Shown: positions 17,750-28,468 of the stretch, one piece after another
Layout of the letters: each line of letters starts with the position of its first letter
Position numbering within the stretch: position 1 is the first letter of the stretch
DNA from: Planktothrix agardhii NIES-204
GTDB taxonomy: Bacteria; Cyanobacteriota; Cyanobacteriia; Cyanobacteriales; Microcoleaceae
Assembly: GCA_003609755.1 (NCBI GenBank)
Contig: AP017991.1
Span: forward strand, 3,179,501 to 3,243,500
DNA: 64,000 bases
Reading direction: 5' to 3'
Program-made: the position numbers and the translations under genes
The notes under the pieces: generated by a model
The model's input: only the letters and a program-made list of their open reading frames with translations
Databases searched by the model: none
Told to the model about the DNA's origin: nothing

Positions 17750-19093
17750 CTAATTAATGATTTCTAATTCTCTACAAATCGGAATCTCGATAATAAATTC
17801 CGATCCTTTTCCTAACTGAGAACGACACAATAATCGCCCTTTGTGGGTATCTTCAATAATCTTTCGACTAATGGATAGTCCCAGTCCTGTGCCTTTTCCT
17901 ACAGGTTTAGTGGTAAATAAATAATCAAAGGCACATTTTTTAGTATCTTCAGACATTCCCGTCCCATTATCCCTAACTGAAACAGCAACAGCACGACTAT
18001 TAGAAACCAGATAGGTTGAAATTATAATTTGATTCGGATGTTGCAGTAATTCTTGATAGGATTTAGTGGCGCTAGATTCATTTAAGGCATCAATAGCATT
18101 ATTAATTAAATTCATAAACACCTGATTTAATTGCCCCGGATAGCAGTCAACTAAAGGCATTTGACCATACTTTTTAATCACCTTAATATCAGGACGGTGA
18201 TCGGTTGCTTGTAATAAATGTTTCAGGATTAATAGGGTACTTTCTAACCCTTCATGAATATTAAAAGGAACTTGAGCCTTAATATCGCTCCGAGAAAAAG
18301 TGCGTAAACTGGTACTAATATTAGAAATTCGATCTGTGCCTAATTTCATAGAAGAAATCAATTTAGGTAAATCTTCGATTAAATAGTCTAAATCAATGGA
18401 TTCAGCATAGGCAAGAATAGAAGGATCGGCATTAGGATAATAACTTTGATACAGTTTTAAATGCTGAATTAAATCCTTAATATAAATATTAGCATGATTC
18501 AAATTACCCGCAATAAAGTTAATCGGATTATTAATTTCATGGGCTACTCCAGCAATCAAATGCCCTAAAGTTGACATTTTTTCACTTTGTACTAATTGCA
18601 TTTGAGACTGTTTTAAATCTTCTAATACTTGGGATAATTCGGCTGTTCTTTCTAAAACCCGTTGTTCTAATTCTTGATTTTTTTCTAATAATTGTTGTGT
18701 TAAAGAACTAATTTTTAAATGAATTTTAATTCTAGCAATTACTTCTTCAGCTTGAAACGGTTTAGTAATATAATCCACAGCCCCAATTGATAAGCCTTTG
18801 ACCTTTTCTAAATTATCCATCACTGCGGTCATAAAAATGATCGGAATATCATGGGTTGAAGCATGACTTTTCAGGTGTTTGCAGGTTTCAAACCCATCGG
18901 TTTCGGGCATGACCACATCTAATAAAATCAAATCAGGTTGTTCAGTTTCCGCAACTTGAATAGCTTGATTACTATGGTTTGCGATTAAAATTCTCCAGCC
19001 ACAATTATTAATAAAACCTGATAATAAATTAAGGTTTGTTGGGCTATCATCGACAATTAGTATGGTGGTTTCTTTGAATGAGTTGGAGTGCAT
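17750..19093 (-). CDS. Hybrid response regulator / histidine kinase
   Basis: A 447-residue soluble signalling protein. The N-terminal receiver domain has DD at 15-16, phospho-acceptor D59 in LILLDVVMPETDG and K111 in ITKPF. A coiled coil (about 130-170) leads to the kinase part: H185 in GVAHEINNPINFI, N-box NLINNAIDALNE, G1 DNGTGMS and G2 GKGTGLGLSISRKI. No membrane or sensor domain is present, so it must receive phosphate or signal from a partner protein. No partner kinase is adjacent. It starts at ATG 19091-19093. Confidence 0.9.
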   Translation of the reverse strand: MHSNSFKETTILIVDDSPTNLNLLSGFINNCGWRILIANHSNQAIQVAETEQPDLILLDVVMPETDGFETCKHLKSHASTHDIPIIFMTAVMDNLEKVKGLSIGAVDYITKPFQAEEVIARIKIHLKISSLTQQLLEKNQELEQRVLERTAELSQVLEDLKQSQMQLVQSEKMSTLGHLIAGVAHEINNPINFIAGNLNHANIYIKDLIQHLKLYQSYYPNADPSILAYAESIDLDYLIEDLPKLISSMKLGTDRISNISTSLRTFSRSDIKAQVPFNIHEGLESTLLILKHLLQATDHRPDIKVIKKYGQMPLVDCYPGQLNQVFMNLINNAIDALNESSATKSYQELLQHPNQIIISTYLVSNSRAVAVSVRDNGTGMSEDTKKCAFDYLFTTKPVGKGTGLGLSISRKIIEDTHKGRLLCRSQLGKGSEFIIEIPICRELEIIN

Positions 19094-19351
19094 ATTAAAT
19101 GGGATTATGATTTATGGATCAATCGAAATTGTTCCAGCAGAAAGCAAATTACTATCTCAACTCAACTTAATTATAAATATTCGTAGCCGTTGATCAATGA
19201 ATTTATTTTCAATGCCTCCCAAAAGGAAACAAAAGACACAATACCCCCAACCTGTTGAGTATCTAAACTTATATGGAACTATTTAGATTATATTTTACGT
19301 TGACTGATCATGATTTGACAATGACACCCATCACAACTAATGGCGGACTCA

Positions 19352-19376
19352 ACAAAAAACACCCCATCATGGGGTG
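19352..19376 (-). terminator. Rho-independent terminator of opcA
   Basis: On the minus strand CACCCCATGATGGGGTG (19360-19376) forms an eight-pair palindromic stem and is followed by TTTTTT (complement of 19354-19359). It lies 35 bases beyond the opcA stop codon. Confidence 0.8.
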
Positions 19377-19410
19377 CAACAAAGGGGGCTATTCTTACTT
19401 GAATCTGAAC

Positions 19411-20742
19411 TTATTGTAACTTCAGAATTTGAGCCGTTAGATCCAGACTTTCCTCATAGAGAACATCCCGTCCCCAACGCTGTAACTGTTGAGCCATAAG
19501 GGATTCCGCTTTTTGATCCGTGGCGGCGATCACTTGTTCAGTCCGACAAGATTGGGCACTTCCTCCGGCTTCCATCCGCATACATCCGGTGGTTTCCGAA
19601 CATAAAATTGTGCAGCAGTTGGCGTTAGGATTACTAGAAGTTAACCGTAACCCCACTAAATCTCCTGGAATTTCACCATAATCCGCCGTGGGAATTGCCG
19701 CGAGTTCGGCCATAATTTTTTTATCATTCGGCCCGATAAACTCCATAAGTTTTAAATCATAATCCCCACCTTTAGCTACAAAAGAAACAGGTTTCCATTC
19801 CAAACGACTCGCAAACCACCCCAAAAACATTAGGGCTTGAGCCGCATTGCCTTTTTCATAGTCAATGGTGATATTATCAATTTCGACCAAGGAAGCTCTA
19901 CGTTCTGGGGGGTCAAAGGCAGAGGCAGTTAATTCTTGCCAAGGGGAAAGTCGATGCCAATTCAAGTCAGCAATATAGGTTTCCTGTTCAATCAAATCGT
20001 TCATTTTTAACAATTCTGATTCTGGATCACTAAAATAAGAGGAATCCACAATCACACAATTACAACAACCCGCTAATTGTTTAAACAATTCCTGCTCTGG
20101 GTTAGGTGTGGCTTTCCACCAAACAAACTTAGGTAAATCGGGAATCATCAGGGAGGAAACCACACTTCCCACCCGTTCTAAGGCTGCTTTTGTGCCTCTG
20201 AGGGTAATATATTCACAACAGACTAACCCTTCTTCACTTTTTTTCTGAATCGGGCAGTAGGCAGAAACCTGGGCCGTAACTCCGGTATCCTCTCCTACAA
20301 TTGGACACAGGGTAATAATCCGACAGGGATTTTGAGCGGCAATGGTTTCACTAATACTAAATCCCCGTCCATCCAGATTCGGAATAATTTGATCTTCGGG
20401 GGGAAGTTTGGTAAATTCTTGGCGTAATTTTAGCAAGGTATCGGGGTCAACTCGCCCGTTAATGAGTAAACCATAAATTCTCTGAGCTTCTTTAATCGCA
20501 TTCCGGGTTGATGTTCCATGAATCCCATCAATACTGCCCAGATAAAACCCTAAAGCCCCCAACAATTGTTGAAATTCTTCGGGTTCATAAACCACCATAC
20601 TAAAGGTAGCCGCCCGGGTAGCAATGGCGGTGGTTTTCCCATTTCCAATATTCTGACTCAGCCAAATACTACTTAACTCAGCTTCAATTTGACTGAGGGA
20701 AATATCCTTGGGTTTTTGTAACGCAACAAGTGGTGTAGTCAT
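19411..20742 (-). CDS. opcA: Glucose-6-phosphate dehydrogenase assembly protein OpcA
   Basis: A 443-residue protein needed for assembly and redox control of glucose-6-phosphate dehydrogenase in cyanobacteria. Typical OpcA segments are PKFVWWKATPNPEQELF, CCNCVIVDSSYF and LTASAFDPPERR. Residues about 55-105 form a peptidoglycan-binding-type helical module (GFYLGSIDGIHGTSTRNAIKEAQ-like, with GSIDGIHG and TRNAI), present in many cyanobacterial OpcA proteins. Several cysteines (CCNC, C near the C-terminus) could be redox targets. It lies 181 bases downstream of zwf on the same strand, the usual zwf-opcA arrangement, and ends in a clear terminator. Confidence 0.92.
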   Translation of the reverse strand: MTTPLVALQKPKDISLSQIEAELSSIWLSQNIGNGKTTAIATRAATFSMVVYEPEEFQQLLGALGFYLGSIDGIHGTSTRNAIKEAQRIYGLLINGRVDPDTLLKLRQEFTKLPPEDQIIPNLDGRGFSISETIAAQNPCRIITLCPIVGEDTGVTAQVSAYCPIQKKSEEGLVCCEYITLRGTKAALERVGSVVSSLMIPDLPKFVWWKATPNPEQELFKQLAGCCNCVIVDSSYFSDPESELLKMNDLIEQETYIADLNWHRLSPWQELTASAFDPPERRASLVEIDNITIDYEKGNAAQALMFLGWFASRLEWKPVSFVAKGGDYDLKLMEFIGPNDKKIMAELAAIPTADYGEIPGDLVGLRLTSSNPNANCCTILCSETTGCMRMEAGGSAQSCRTEQVIAATDQKAESLMAQQLQRWGRDVLYEESLDLTAQILKLQ

Positions 20743-20923
20743 AATCAGTTATCAGTTAACAGTTAACAGTTATCAGTTATTAGTGATCAGTTATTAGTCA
20801 TCAGTTATTAGTTATCAGTTATTAGTTATCAGTTATCAGTAAAGAAAAGAAGTGATTAAGAAACAGTTGATCAAATTCTTAACTCTTACACTGATAACTC
20901 TTACACTGATAACTGATGACTGA
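20743..20923. repeat. Long heptamer repeat block (CAGTTAT / TCAGTTA type)
   Basis: About 180 bases made mostly of degenerate TCAGTTA-type heptamers fill the zwf-opcA gap. A short non-repeat patch lies at about 20838-20880. Any ribosome site for opcA must be made by the repeat itself. Confidence 0.7.
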
Positions 20924-22453
20924 TTAAAGTCTTCTCCAACGACGGCCATCCCGGTTGAGCAGAAGTTCTGATTCCACTGGCCCCCAAGTTCCGGCTTCAT
21001 AGAGCGGGATAGACTCGGCTGGGGCTGGGGCATCCCAAACTTCTAAAACCGGGGTGAGGGCTTGCCAAGAGGCTTCGACTTCATCCCCCCGTGTAAATAG
21101 GGTTTGATCTCCTAACATACAGTCAACCAATAAACGGGCATAGGCATCTGTATTCGCTTTACCAAAAGCCGTATCATAGCGAAAATCCATATCAACGGAA
21201 CGAGTCCGCAGAGAATTTCCGGGGGTTTTCACCTCAAAGCGCATGGAAATTCCTTCATTTGGTTGAATTCTCAAGACCAAAACGTTCGGGTTGGCCTGTT
21301 TTGCCGCGGACTGGAACATCAAAAATGGCACTTCTTTAAATTGAATGGCAATTTCCGTCACCTTTTTCGGCATTCGTTTTCCGGTTCGCAGATAGAACGG
21401 GACACCCTTCCAGCGCCAGTTATCAATATAAAATTTTAACGCGGCATAGGTTGGGGTGATGGACTCCAGGGCGGCTCCATCTTCGGAACGATAACCCGGA
21501 ACCTGTAGGCCATTCATCCAACCGGGGGTATATTGTCCCCGTACCGCAGAATATTCTAAAAAATTAGTATCAGCCAGGTGGGTTGCTTGTACCACCTTAA
21601 CTTTTTCGTTACGAATGCTATCGGCGTCGAGGGAGTTGGGGGGTTCCATCGCCGTCAGGGAAAATAACTGCATCAGATGGTTTTGTACCATATCCCGCAG
21701 CGCCCCGGAAGTTTCATAATAGCCCGCCCGTCCTTCTAAACCAACGGTTTCCGCCACGGTAATTTGGACGTGATCGACAAATTGACGGTTCCACAGGGGC
21801 TCAAAAATCGCATTGCCAAATCGAAACACCATCAAGTTTTGGACGGTTTCTTTCCCCAAATAATGGTCAATCCGATAGACCTGTTCTTCGCAACAGACTT
21901 GACGCACCACCCGGTTGAGAATTTGGGCCGAACCTAAATCTCGACCAAAGGGTTTTTCAATGACTAAACGCTGTTTTTTGGGGTCGGGGAGCATTCCGGC
22001 TCCACCTAATTGTTGAATGGCTTCGGCAAAAAAACGTGGGGCTACGGATAAATAAAAGACTCGGTTTCCTCTGGTGTGGCGCAGTTCATCGATTTCCCCT
22101 AAAAAGGCTTTGAGTTTTTGGTAACTTTCGGGTTCATCCATATTCCCCGAACAGTAAAAAATCCCTTGGGCGAAGTCGTCCCAAAGGGCTTGGGAATATA
22201 AACCGCCCCCAAATGCTTCCACCCCTTCCCGCAGGTGTTCGCGGAAAAAGTCGTGGCTCCATTCCCGACGAGCAACCCCGACAATGGTTATTTCTGGCGG
22301 AAGTTTGCGCTCTAATTTCATCTGGTAGAGGGCTGGGACTAATTTCCGTTGGGTTAAGTCTCCCGATGCACCAAAAATTACTAAAATCTGGGGTTCGGGA
22401 ATTCGATCTTGTTGCAGTCCCACCCGCAAGGGATTTTCAATCAGTGTTACCAT
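20924..22453 (-). CDS. zwf: Glucose-6-phosphate 1-dehydrogenase
   Basis: A 509-residue enzyme that oxidises glucose 6-phosphate with NADP+ to 6-phosphogluconolactone, the first step of the oxidative pentose phosphate pathway, which supplies NADPH in the dark. I start it at ATG 22451-22453 ([15 protein letters not shown]), the family's normal N-terminus; an upstream ATG would add 33 non-conserved residues. [13 protein letters not shown] is the NADP site and [15 protein letters not shown] the active-site segment with the catalytic His further on. opcA follows on the same strand. Confidence 0.95.
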   Translation of the reverse strand: MVTLIENPLRVGLQQDRIPEPQILVIFGASGDLTQRKLVPALYQMKLERKLPPEITIVGVARREWSHDFFREHLREGVEAFGGGLYSQALWDDFAQGIFYCSGNMDEPESYQKLKAFLGEIDELRHTRGNRVFYLSVAPRFFAEAIQQLGGAGMLPDPKKQRLVIEKPFGRDLGSAQILNRVVRQVCCEEQVYRIDHYLGKETVQNLMVFRFGNAIFEPLWNRQFVDHVQITVAETVGLEGRAGYYETSGALRDMVQNHLMQLFSLTAMEPPNSLDADSIRNEKVKVVQATHLADTNFLEYSAVRGQYTPGWMNGLQVPGYRSEDGAALESITPTYAALKFYIDNWRWKGVPFYLRTGKRMPKKVTEIAIQFKEVPFLMFQSAAKQANPNVLVLRIQPNEGISMRFEVKTPGNSLRTRSVDMDFRYDTAFGKANTDAYARLLVDCMLGDQTLFTRGDEVEASWQALTPVLEVWDAPAPAESIPLYEAGTWGPVESELLLNRDGRRWRRL

Positions 22454-22722
22454 GTCTATTCCTTTTGCGACAGCGAGATTATTTTTCTGGTGGACTCTAG
22501 GGATTAAGGTAGCACGTTTACCCGTCCTAAATCGGCTAGAGATGTTTCCCAATTATGGAATTGAGTTAATTTATAATTTTTACCCTTGACAGTGCTTGAT
22601 CCGGCAAAATTTTTGTTTAATTTAAGATTAGCTTGTGATTGCTGGTTTTTAGATATTAATTTTTCGGTAATTTTAACCCATTCCCAATAAGTACCTAAAC
22701 AAAATTAATTACACATCCTCCA
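22454..22722. other. zwf upstream region, no gene seen
   Basis: AT-rich DNA between zwf and a G/C-rich palindromic repeat. It should hold the zwf promoter, but I see no element strong enough to mark and no open frame worth calling. Confidence 0.4.
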
Positions 22723-22781
22723 CCCTGTTCCCTCCCCCCCTAGCCCCCCGTGCACGGCGGGTTTGGGGGGACTGTTCCCTC
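22723..22781. repeat. Palindromic repeat of the CCTGTTCCCTCCCCCCCTAG family, copy 1
   Basis: CCCCCCCTAGCCCCCCGTGC pairs imperfectly with CGGCGGGTTTGGGGGG around a GTGCAC-like centre, and CTGTTCCCTC flanks both sides. A second copy at 46666-46723 has better pairing. Both lie at the 3' end of minus-strand genes, where they could stop transcription. Confidence 0.6.
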
Positions 22782-22796
22782 TCTCAACTAGGTAAT

Positions 22797-25442
22797 TTAT
22801 TTTGTGTAACTACTTAGTACCAGCAGATTTAAAAATTCTTGAATATTAACTAAAATATCTTCGGAAAAAGGTTGAGGATAAACTAAACGGTGGAGATAGT
22901 AACCTGGGAAGGTTTCTCCAATATAATAATAGTAATCTAATTCGACTAAATTACTAATCCACCAATAGCAGTGATAGACATAATTTGGGGAAAATAACTC
23001 GATTACTTTGGTGTTGGGTTGACAAAAGACAAGATTGGTTAACCCACTCCCATGAGGTGCAATAATTATTTCAGCCTGGGAAAATAACCCAGCTTGTTCG
23101 ATCACAGACATTGATTCTAATTTAATAGAGTGGAATCCCCAGGGTTGTAAAACCCTTAATAATTCATCTTCGTTTAAAATTCGACGGCTTTTTGCGGCAT
23201 TTCTAGTAATATAAATTCGTTTAATATTAGGGGAACTTGTAATAACATCAGGATGCAAAAAATGTTGCTTTAAAAAATTACAAGTCCATGGAGGCATCCA
23301 AGCAGCACAACCAGGGAAAGAGGGCACAATTAAAGTTTGGGCTTGGAGATGATGGAATTCATTAATATTAATTTGTTTATTTGGGGGAATTTGTAATTTC
23401 TCTAAAGTCTCTTTTTGAAAAGACAAACGATTGTCAACAATAAAGTAATCAATTTCATTCCAATTCACACTGCTTTTTTTTAATAATTCTATTCGAGGTA
23501 ATACATCTAACATCCAATGAAAATAAACCGAATTTGAAAGTCCGGCTAAAATAGCGACAGTCCCGTTGATAAAATAAATTGGAGGTAATTTATTAAGGGA
23601 TAAAATAGAATGCTGACTGGGATTTTTGTCAGGATGACCCGGACTTAATAAAGGAAATTCTGGGGAAAGATCCCCTAAAAAATGTTGTTCTTGGGTTAAA
23701 ATAGCCGATTGAGTTTGATCAGAACTTAACCAAAATCGCCCTTGAGGAATTTTAAGCACAAAAGCAGCAGGAAGTTCCATCTGTTGACCAAATCTAAAAC
23801 TGAAATGGATAGAATTATCCAAGGATTTTGGGGGTTTTAGATTAACAATAGTTGCGGGATAAATTTGTTGATAATTGTCTGGAGTTGAAGGATTAGATTT
23901 TAGCCAATCTTCCGTTGATTGATCAAATTGAATTGGAGGGTTAATTGGTTTAATTTCCGAGAGATCAACAGAAGTATTTAATTTCCCTAATTCTGATAAA
24001 TTGTTTAATAAACTATCAATCCAATTCGCAACAGAAGATTCATAAATCATGGCTTTTTTAAGATAAGATAATCCGGCTTCAATTTGGTTATTATAAATTA
24101 ATAAAAATCCTAAATATCCTGAATATAAAGCTGATTTGGAATCAAATTTTAAACATTCTTTTAAACTATCAATGGCTTGATCAATTTCTCCAGTATGAAA
24201 TAAAGCCTGACCTAAACCATAATAAGCCTCAACTAGATTATAATTAAAATCAATAACTGTTTTAAAATTAGCGACCGCCTGTTGATAACAGTTTAATTTT
24301 AATCGACATTTTCCCAATGCCAAATGATAACGAGCTTGTCTTTCTTCCCAGGAAATAGTATTATCTATTACAGATAAAAAATCCGATAAATTAGCCGCTA
24401 AATAACACTGAAACGCTTCTACATAATCCTGTTTATAATTATAAAATATATCTCCAGATTTTAAATAAACTAGAAAGTTATTGGGGGCGATATCCTGAGC
24501 TTGTTGAAGTAAAATTAAGGCTGGATCTGGATAGAAACTAGATAACATTTTGCTCAAACCAAGATATAACTCTATTGGTGGTGTTGCGGGAGATAATAAT
24601 AAGTTTAAAAAATTAATTGTTAAGGAATTTATATTCCGAGTTGATAGGGTTTTATTCCCAGTTAAATCCTGATAAAATTGAGGCTGTTTCTCGATTCCTT
24701 GTTTAAGAAAACTAATTCCTTTTTCAAATAACCCCAAAATTATTAAACTAATTCCTAAATCGCTATAAGCGGGTGCATAGTTTGGCTGAAGTTGAATTGC
24801 ATTTTCAAAGGCATTAATCGCAGATTCCCATTGTTTAATCTGAGTTAAACATAATCCTAATTGGTAATAAATTAAATGGTCTGGGGAATATTTAATAACT
24901 TCTTGATAACATTGAATTGCGGCTTCAAATTGTTCTAATTTTTGAAAGATATTTGCTTGATTAAGATACATTTGAATAGAATTGGGTTCTAACTCAATCC
25001 CTTTTTGCCAAATCCTAATAGCTGCTTCTAAATCTCCTTGAAGTGCAATAGTATGACCTAGATTATCATAAACCTCAAGATCGGTTTCACACCATTCTAA
25101 AATTGCTTCATAAATTAGTTGGGCAAATTCAAAAGATTGGGAGGATAAATATTCTCTTGCTTTACCTTTTAAAAAATTGACAAATTCAGTAATTTCAGTT
25201 GTTTCTAAATTAGATTCAGCAAAAGCAGAAAACCATATTGTTTGCGCCTGTAATACATCTCCCTGTAATAACCAAGATAATCCCAAATACCAATAATTAG
25301 CAACAATATCAGGAGACTCCAAAATACATTGTTCATAAACCGAGATGGCTTTTAAAAACTGTTGTTGACCCAAATAAGTATGTCCTAGACTTTGGAGTTC
25401 AGGAATAGATAGAGGCTGATTTGAGGTTGTATTTTCTGACAC
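22797..25442 (-). CDS. TPR protein with C-terminal family 61 glycosyltransferase
   Basis: An 881-residue protein from GTG 25440-25442, with AAAGGT seven bases before it. Residues about 5-480 are tetratricopeptide repeats (examples: [54 protein letters not shown]). Residues about 590-870 match GT61 (DUF563): [15 protein letters not shown], then [17 protein letters not shown], then [19 protein letters not shown]. No signal peptide is present. GT61 enzymes move xylose or other sugars in polysaccharide or glycoprotein synthesis; the acceptor here is unknown. It sits 27 bases downstream of the metalloprotease gene, so the two may share a transcript. Confidence 0.85.
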   Translation of the reverse strand: MSENTTSNQPLSIPELQSLGHTYLGQQQFLKAISVYEQCILESPDIVANYWYLGLSWLLQGDVLQAQTIWFSAFAESNLETTEITEFVNFLKGKAREYLSSQSFEFAQLIYEAILEWCETDLEVYDNLGHTIALQGDLEAAIRIWQKGIELEPNSIQMYLNQANIFQKLEQFEAAIQCYQEVIKYSPDHLIYYQLGLCLTQIKQWESAINAFENAIQLQPNYAPAYSDLGISLIILGLFEKGISFLKQGIEKQPQFYQDLTGNKTLSTRNINSLTINFLNLLLSPATPPIELYLGLSKMLSSFYPDPALILLQQAQDIAPNNFLVYLKSGDIFYNYKQDYVEAFQCYLAANLSDFLSVIDNTISWEERQARYHLALGKCRLKLNCYQQAVANFKTVIDFNYNLVEAYYGLGQALFHTGEIDQAIDSLKECLKFDSKSALYSGYLGFLLIYNNQIEAGLSYLKKAMIYESSVANWIDSLLNNLSELGKLNTSVDLSEIKPINPPIQFDQSTEDWLKSNPSTPDNYQQIYPATIVNLKPPKSLDNSIHFSFRFGQQMELPAAFVLKIPQGRFWLSSDQTQSAILTQEQHFLGDLSPEFPLLSPGHPDKNPSQHSILSLNKLPPIYFINGTVAILAGLSNSVYFHWMLDVLPRIELLKKSSVNWNEIDYFIVDNRLSFQKETLEKLQIPPNKQININEFHHLQAQTLIVPSFPGCAAWMPPWTCNFLKQHFLHPDVITSSPNIKRIYITRNAAKSRRILNEDELLRVLQPWGFHSIKLESMSVIEQAGLFSQAEIIIAPHGSGLTNLVFCQPNTKVIELFSPNYVYHCYWWISNLVELDYYYYIGETFPGYYLHRLVYPQPFSEDILVNIQEFLNLLVLSSYTK

Positions 25443-25469
25443 TGGATTACCTTTTAATTCAATATAAAG

Positions 25470-28223
25470 TTAATTAGATTCCACCTGTGATTCCAATATT
25501 TTTTGAATCCGATTCTGAGTTTGTTCTAAATGCGCTAAGGTGTAAGCATTCATTTTATTCTTGCTTCGTTTTAAGGTTGTTTCTAACTGATTATTTAACT
25601 GTTTAAGCTGATACCAAGCTACGGTTTCTGCATCTTCAGGAATGAAAATTTTTCGTAATACCATATTACTTAAAATGTCTAAATGTTGCCGTTGTAAAGA
25701 ACGCCGTAGACTGGAAATTTCAATTTCTCCATTATTAGCTAAAATTTCCGTCCAGATGCCATTCTGAATAGTTTCAAATAATTCGGGTATGGTTAAAGCA
25801 TTATTCGCCGTTGTTTTTAATTCTAAATCTCGCAACCTAAATAACCTTATAGGATTAAATAAATCTTGTAAAACATAACGATGAATAAGACTAATTAAGC
25901 TAGTAATAGGATAATCTAACCGACTATTTTGATCGGGATTTGCCCAATCTGACCAACGAGACGGAGCTAATTTGTTTAATAAATCAGGAGAAAAATTAAA
26001 TGCTTTATCGTTAAAAATATAGGTTTCCAAGAGTTTTAACGCATTTCTTTGTTTTTCAATCGAAATCGGTTCCAAAGGTAGACGATTATTTCCATCTCCA
26101 GCCCGGGTTCGAGTAAAAGATTGTCCGCCAATATAAAGAGTTAAATGATTAGCTTGAATAAAATAATAGTTAACAATTGTATTAAACATTTTCCGAATTT
26201 TATCATAACCTTCTCCCCGACTTGGGGTATATTTTTCTAACCGTTTCCACATCTCAATTGCATTATCAAATTGCCATTGAGAATATTGCAACATATTATT
26301 ACTTAAATCGTCCTGATTAATTGCTGGGTCAAGAAAAAATCTCAAATCCTCATCGGTTGCATAGGCTAATTCCGGTTGAATTGATCGTTTGGCAATCTCT
26401 TGTAACCTTTGCCATTCTCCCTGTGGAGTTGTACTAGCAATTGGTTGATAACCATATTCAATTGCCCATTGATCATAGGGCCCAATTCGGGTAGAAAAAT
26501 AATCTCCCTGGATTGTTCCTTGGGGGGCTAAATTAACTGGAACATAATCCATAACTGAACTCACTAATCCTTTTTTTTGGGTAATTTCAGTATTATTTAA
26601 TTCCTCTGGAGCTAGGAGGGTACTGCCTTTAAAATTATGTCTTAATCCCAAGGTATGTCCGACTTCATGGGCAATTAAAAGACGTAAATATTGCTTGATA
26701 TAGAGTTCCATTTTAGGACTATTGGGCATCACATTTCCCAAGAGAGATAAAGCAATTGTTCCTACATTGAATTGTTGCTTAGAACCTCGATGAAAGCAGG
26801 ATTCATGGGTAAAATTAGCTAGGGCTTTTTTATTTTTTTGAGCTTCAGATTGATTGGCAATAGAATAGGCAGATAATCCCCTCGGACAAGGTTGATTTTC
26901 TGTCTTTAATCGTGAATTGGGCGGATGATTTTCTGTCCATATCGTTGATAAATTTTCTCCTGAAAATACATCTATTTCATCAGATAAACTTCGGATAGCA
27001 TTACTTTCTATAATAATATCTGCATCTAAAATTTCCCCGGTTAGGGGGTTAGTATGGGAGGGGCCATAACCACTAAAGTCAACATCAAAGGAAGTAGACC
27101 AGCGAATAGTATTATAACGGACATCTGCGGGGTTCCAGGGGGCATTGTCGGGCATTTGTTCGACTTGAATCGCATTTATAAATCCGGCTTGTTCAAAGGC
27201 TTTATTCCAGAATAAAATTCCCTCTCGAATTGTCTCCCGATATTCTAAAGGTACGGTATTTTCAATCCAAAATGTAATCGGTTTAACCGGGGGAGAAAAA
27301 TCAGTATTGGGGTCTTGTTTTTCCAAATTCCAGCGATTAATATAACGAACGGCTGTTGATCTTTCATCCCGTTTTGATAAATCTTTATAGGTGGTTGTAA
27401 AATACCCAACTCGTTCATCTGCTAACCGAGGAACATAATTATTACCATAAGGAACTGCTAATAAACTATAACGAACTTTTAAATTAAAGGTGCGGTTATC
27501 GGGTAAGGATGGAATATATTGTTCATCTGCATATTGTGTAAGAGAAAATCCAAATAGGGATTCAATTTCGACATTTTCTGGAAAGGTTTGAATTTCCGAA
27601 ATATAGGATTTACTCGGATCAATCGCATAGTTAGTTGTTAAAAAATCTGAGAATTGGATCATTAACCCGGGTAAATCACTTTCCCCATTGAATAAATCCC
27701 CAATTTCAATTAATATAGTTTTTGTATCAGGATTAATACTTAAAATAGGTAAAGTTTTTAAAACAGATTCACTAAAGGAACGATTGATAGAATCAATTTG
27801 AGGATCATTTTCTTGAGTACGAAAATTAATATTAGGAACAACAAATTGAATTTTATTCTGTAGATGACGAAATTGAAAGAGAATATCTCTAAGAGCATAT
27901 CCACTGAAAATTCCGGCTTCTCCGATACCAGATTCCAATGTCACAAAACACAGAAAATCTTGATTTAACTGTTCAGGTGTTAATTCTAAATAAACCTTTC
28001 CCGATTCTTTATTTTGATAAATTGTAAATAAACCTTCTAATTTTTTACTGCCTTTAATTATCTCCTCAAAAGACTGTTCAGCAACTTCTTGAGCCACTAA
28101 ATTTTCTCTAAATTCAGAGATGGAAACCTCTTGAGCATCAACTTGAGATAATCTTAAAATTACTATTAAAAATGATATCAACCCTAACAAAAAAAAACGT
28201 TTAACTTTCTTGAATTTAGTCAT
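25470..28223 (-). CDS. Secreted zinc-dependent metalloprotease
   Basis: A 917-residue exported protein. A signal peptide with KKVKRFF, a hydrophobic core and cleavage near VDA-QE (about residue 30) starts it. The catalytic zinc site is HEVGHTLGLRH at 519-529, with the Met-turn-like VSSVMDYVPVN about 30 residues later. The order (DUF5117-like N-terminal half, zincin core, DUF4953-like C-terminal part) matches the bacterial zinc-dependent metalloprotease family. Substrate unknown. Starts at ATG 28221-28223. The TPR-GT61 gene follows closely. Confidence 0.85.
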   Translation of the reverse strand: MTKFKKVKRFFLLGLISFLIVILRLSQVDAQEVSISEFRENLVAQEVAEQSFEEIIKGSKKLEGLFTIYQNKESGKVYLELTPEQLNQDFLCFVTLESGIGEAGIFSGYALRDILFQFRHLQNKIQFVVPNINFRTQENDPQIDSINRSFSESVLKTLPILSINPDTKTILIEIGDLFNGESDLPGLMIQFSDFLTTNYAIDPSKSYISEIQTFPENVEIESLFGFSLTQYADEQYIPSLPDNRTFNLKVRYSLLAVPYGNNYVPRLADERVGYFTTTYKDLSKRDERSTAVRYINRWNLEKQDPNTDFSPPVKPITFWIENTVPLEYRETIREGILFWNKAFEQAGFINAIQVEQMPDNAPWNPADVRYNTIRWSTSFDVDFSGYGPSHTNPLTGEILDADIIIESNAIRSLSDEIDVFSGENLSTIWTENHPPNSRLKTENQPCPRGLSAYSIANQSEAQKNKKALANFTHESCFHRGSKQQFNVGTIALSLLGNVMPNSPKMELYIKQYLRLLIAHEVGHTLGLRHNFKGSTLLAPEELNNTEITQKKGLVSSVMDYVPVNLAPQGTIQGDYFSTRIGPYDQWAIEYGYQPIASTTPQGEWQRLQEIAKRSIQPELAYATDEDLRFFLDPAINQDDLSNNMLQYSQWQFDNAIEMWKRLEKYTPSRGEGYDKIRKMFNTIVNYYFIQANHLTLYIGGQSFTRTRAGDGNNRLPLEPISIEKQRNALKLLETYIFNDKAFNFSPDLLNKLAPSRWSDWANPDQNSRLDYPITSLISLIHRYVLQDLFNPIRLFRLRDLELKTTANNALTIPELFETIQNGIWTEILANNGEIEISSLRRSLQRQHLDILSNMVLRKIFIPEDAETVAWYQLKQLNNQLETTLKRSKNKMNAYTLAHLEQTQNRIQKILESQVESN

Positions 28224-28468
28224 AATTTACAGTCTTCTTTATAATCCTATCAATGGGGATATAAGTAGTTGCCAAGAGTGCTCAGGACATAGACTCTCTC
28301 TCCGCTTACCCGCCGGACATGGCTATATTTTGTCCTCATAACCATGTCCATTACTATATAGCCCAAAACGAGGCGATCATTCTAAAACATGAAACATCCC
28401 TAGAAACTAGACTATTAAACTTAATTATAGTGCTTAATTTTAGAGCTAATTAAGGTCAGTTTCCACTC

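Noticed and set aside
22213-22500. Plus-strand frame over the 5' end of zwf
   Set aside because: Shadow of a strongly conserved gene on the other strand.
22454-22552. N-terminal extension of Zwf by 33 residues
   Set aside because: The [12 protein letters not shown] start matches the known family N-terminus; the extension has no conserved features.
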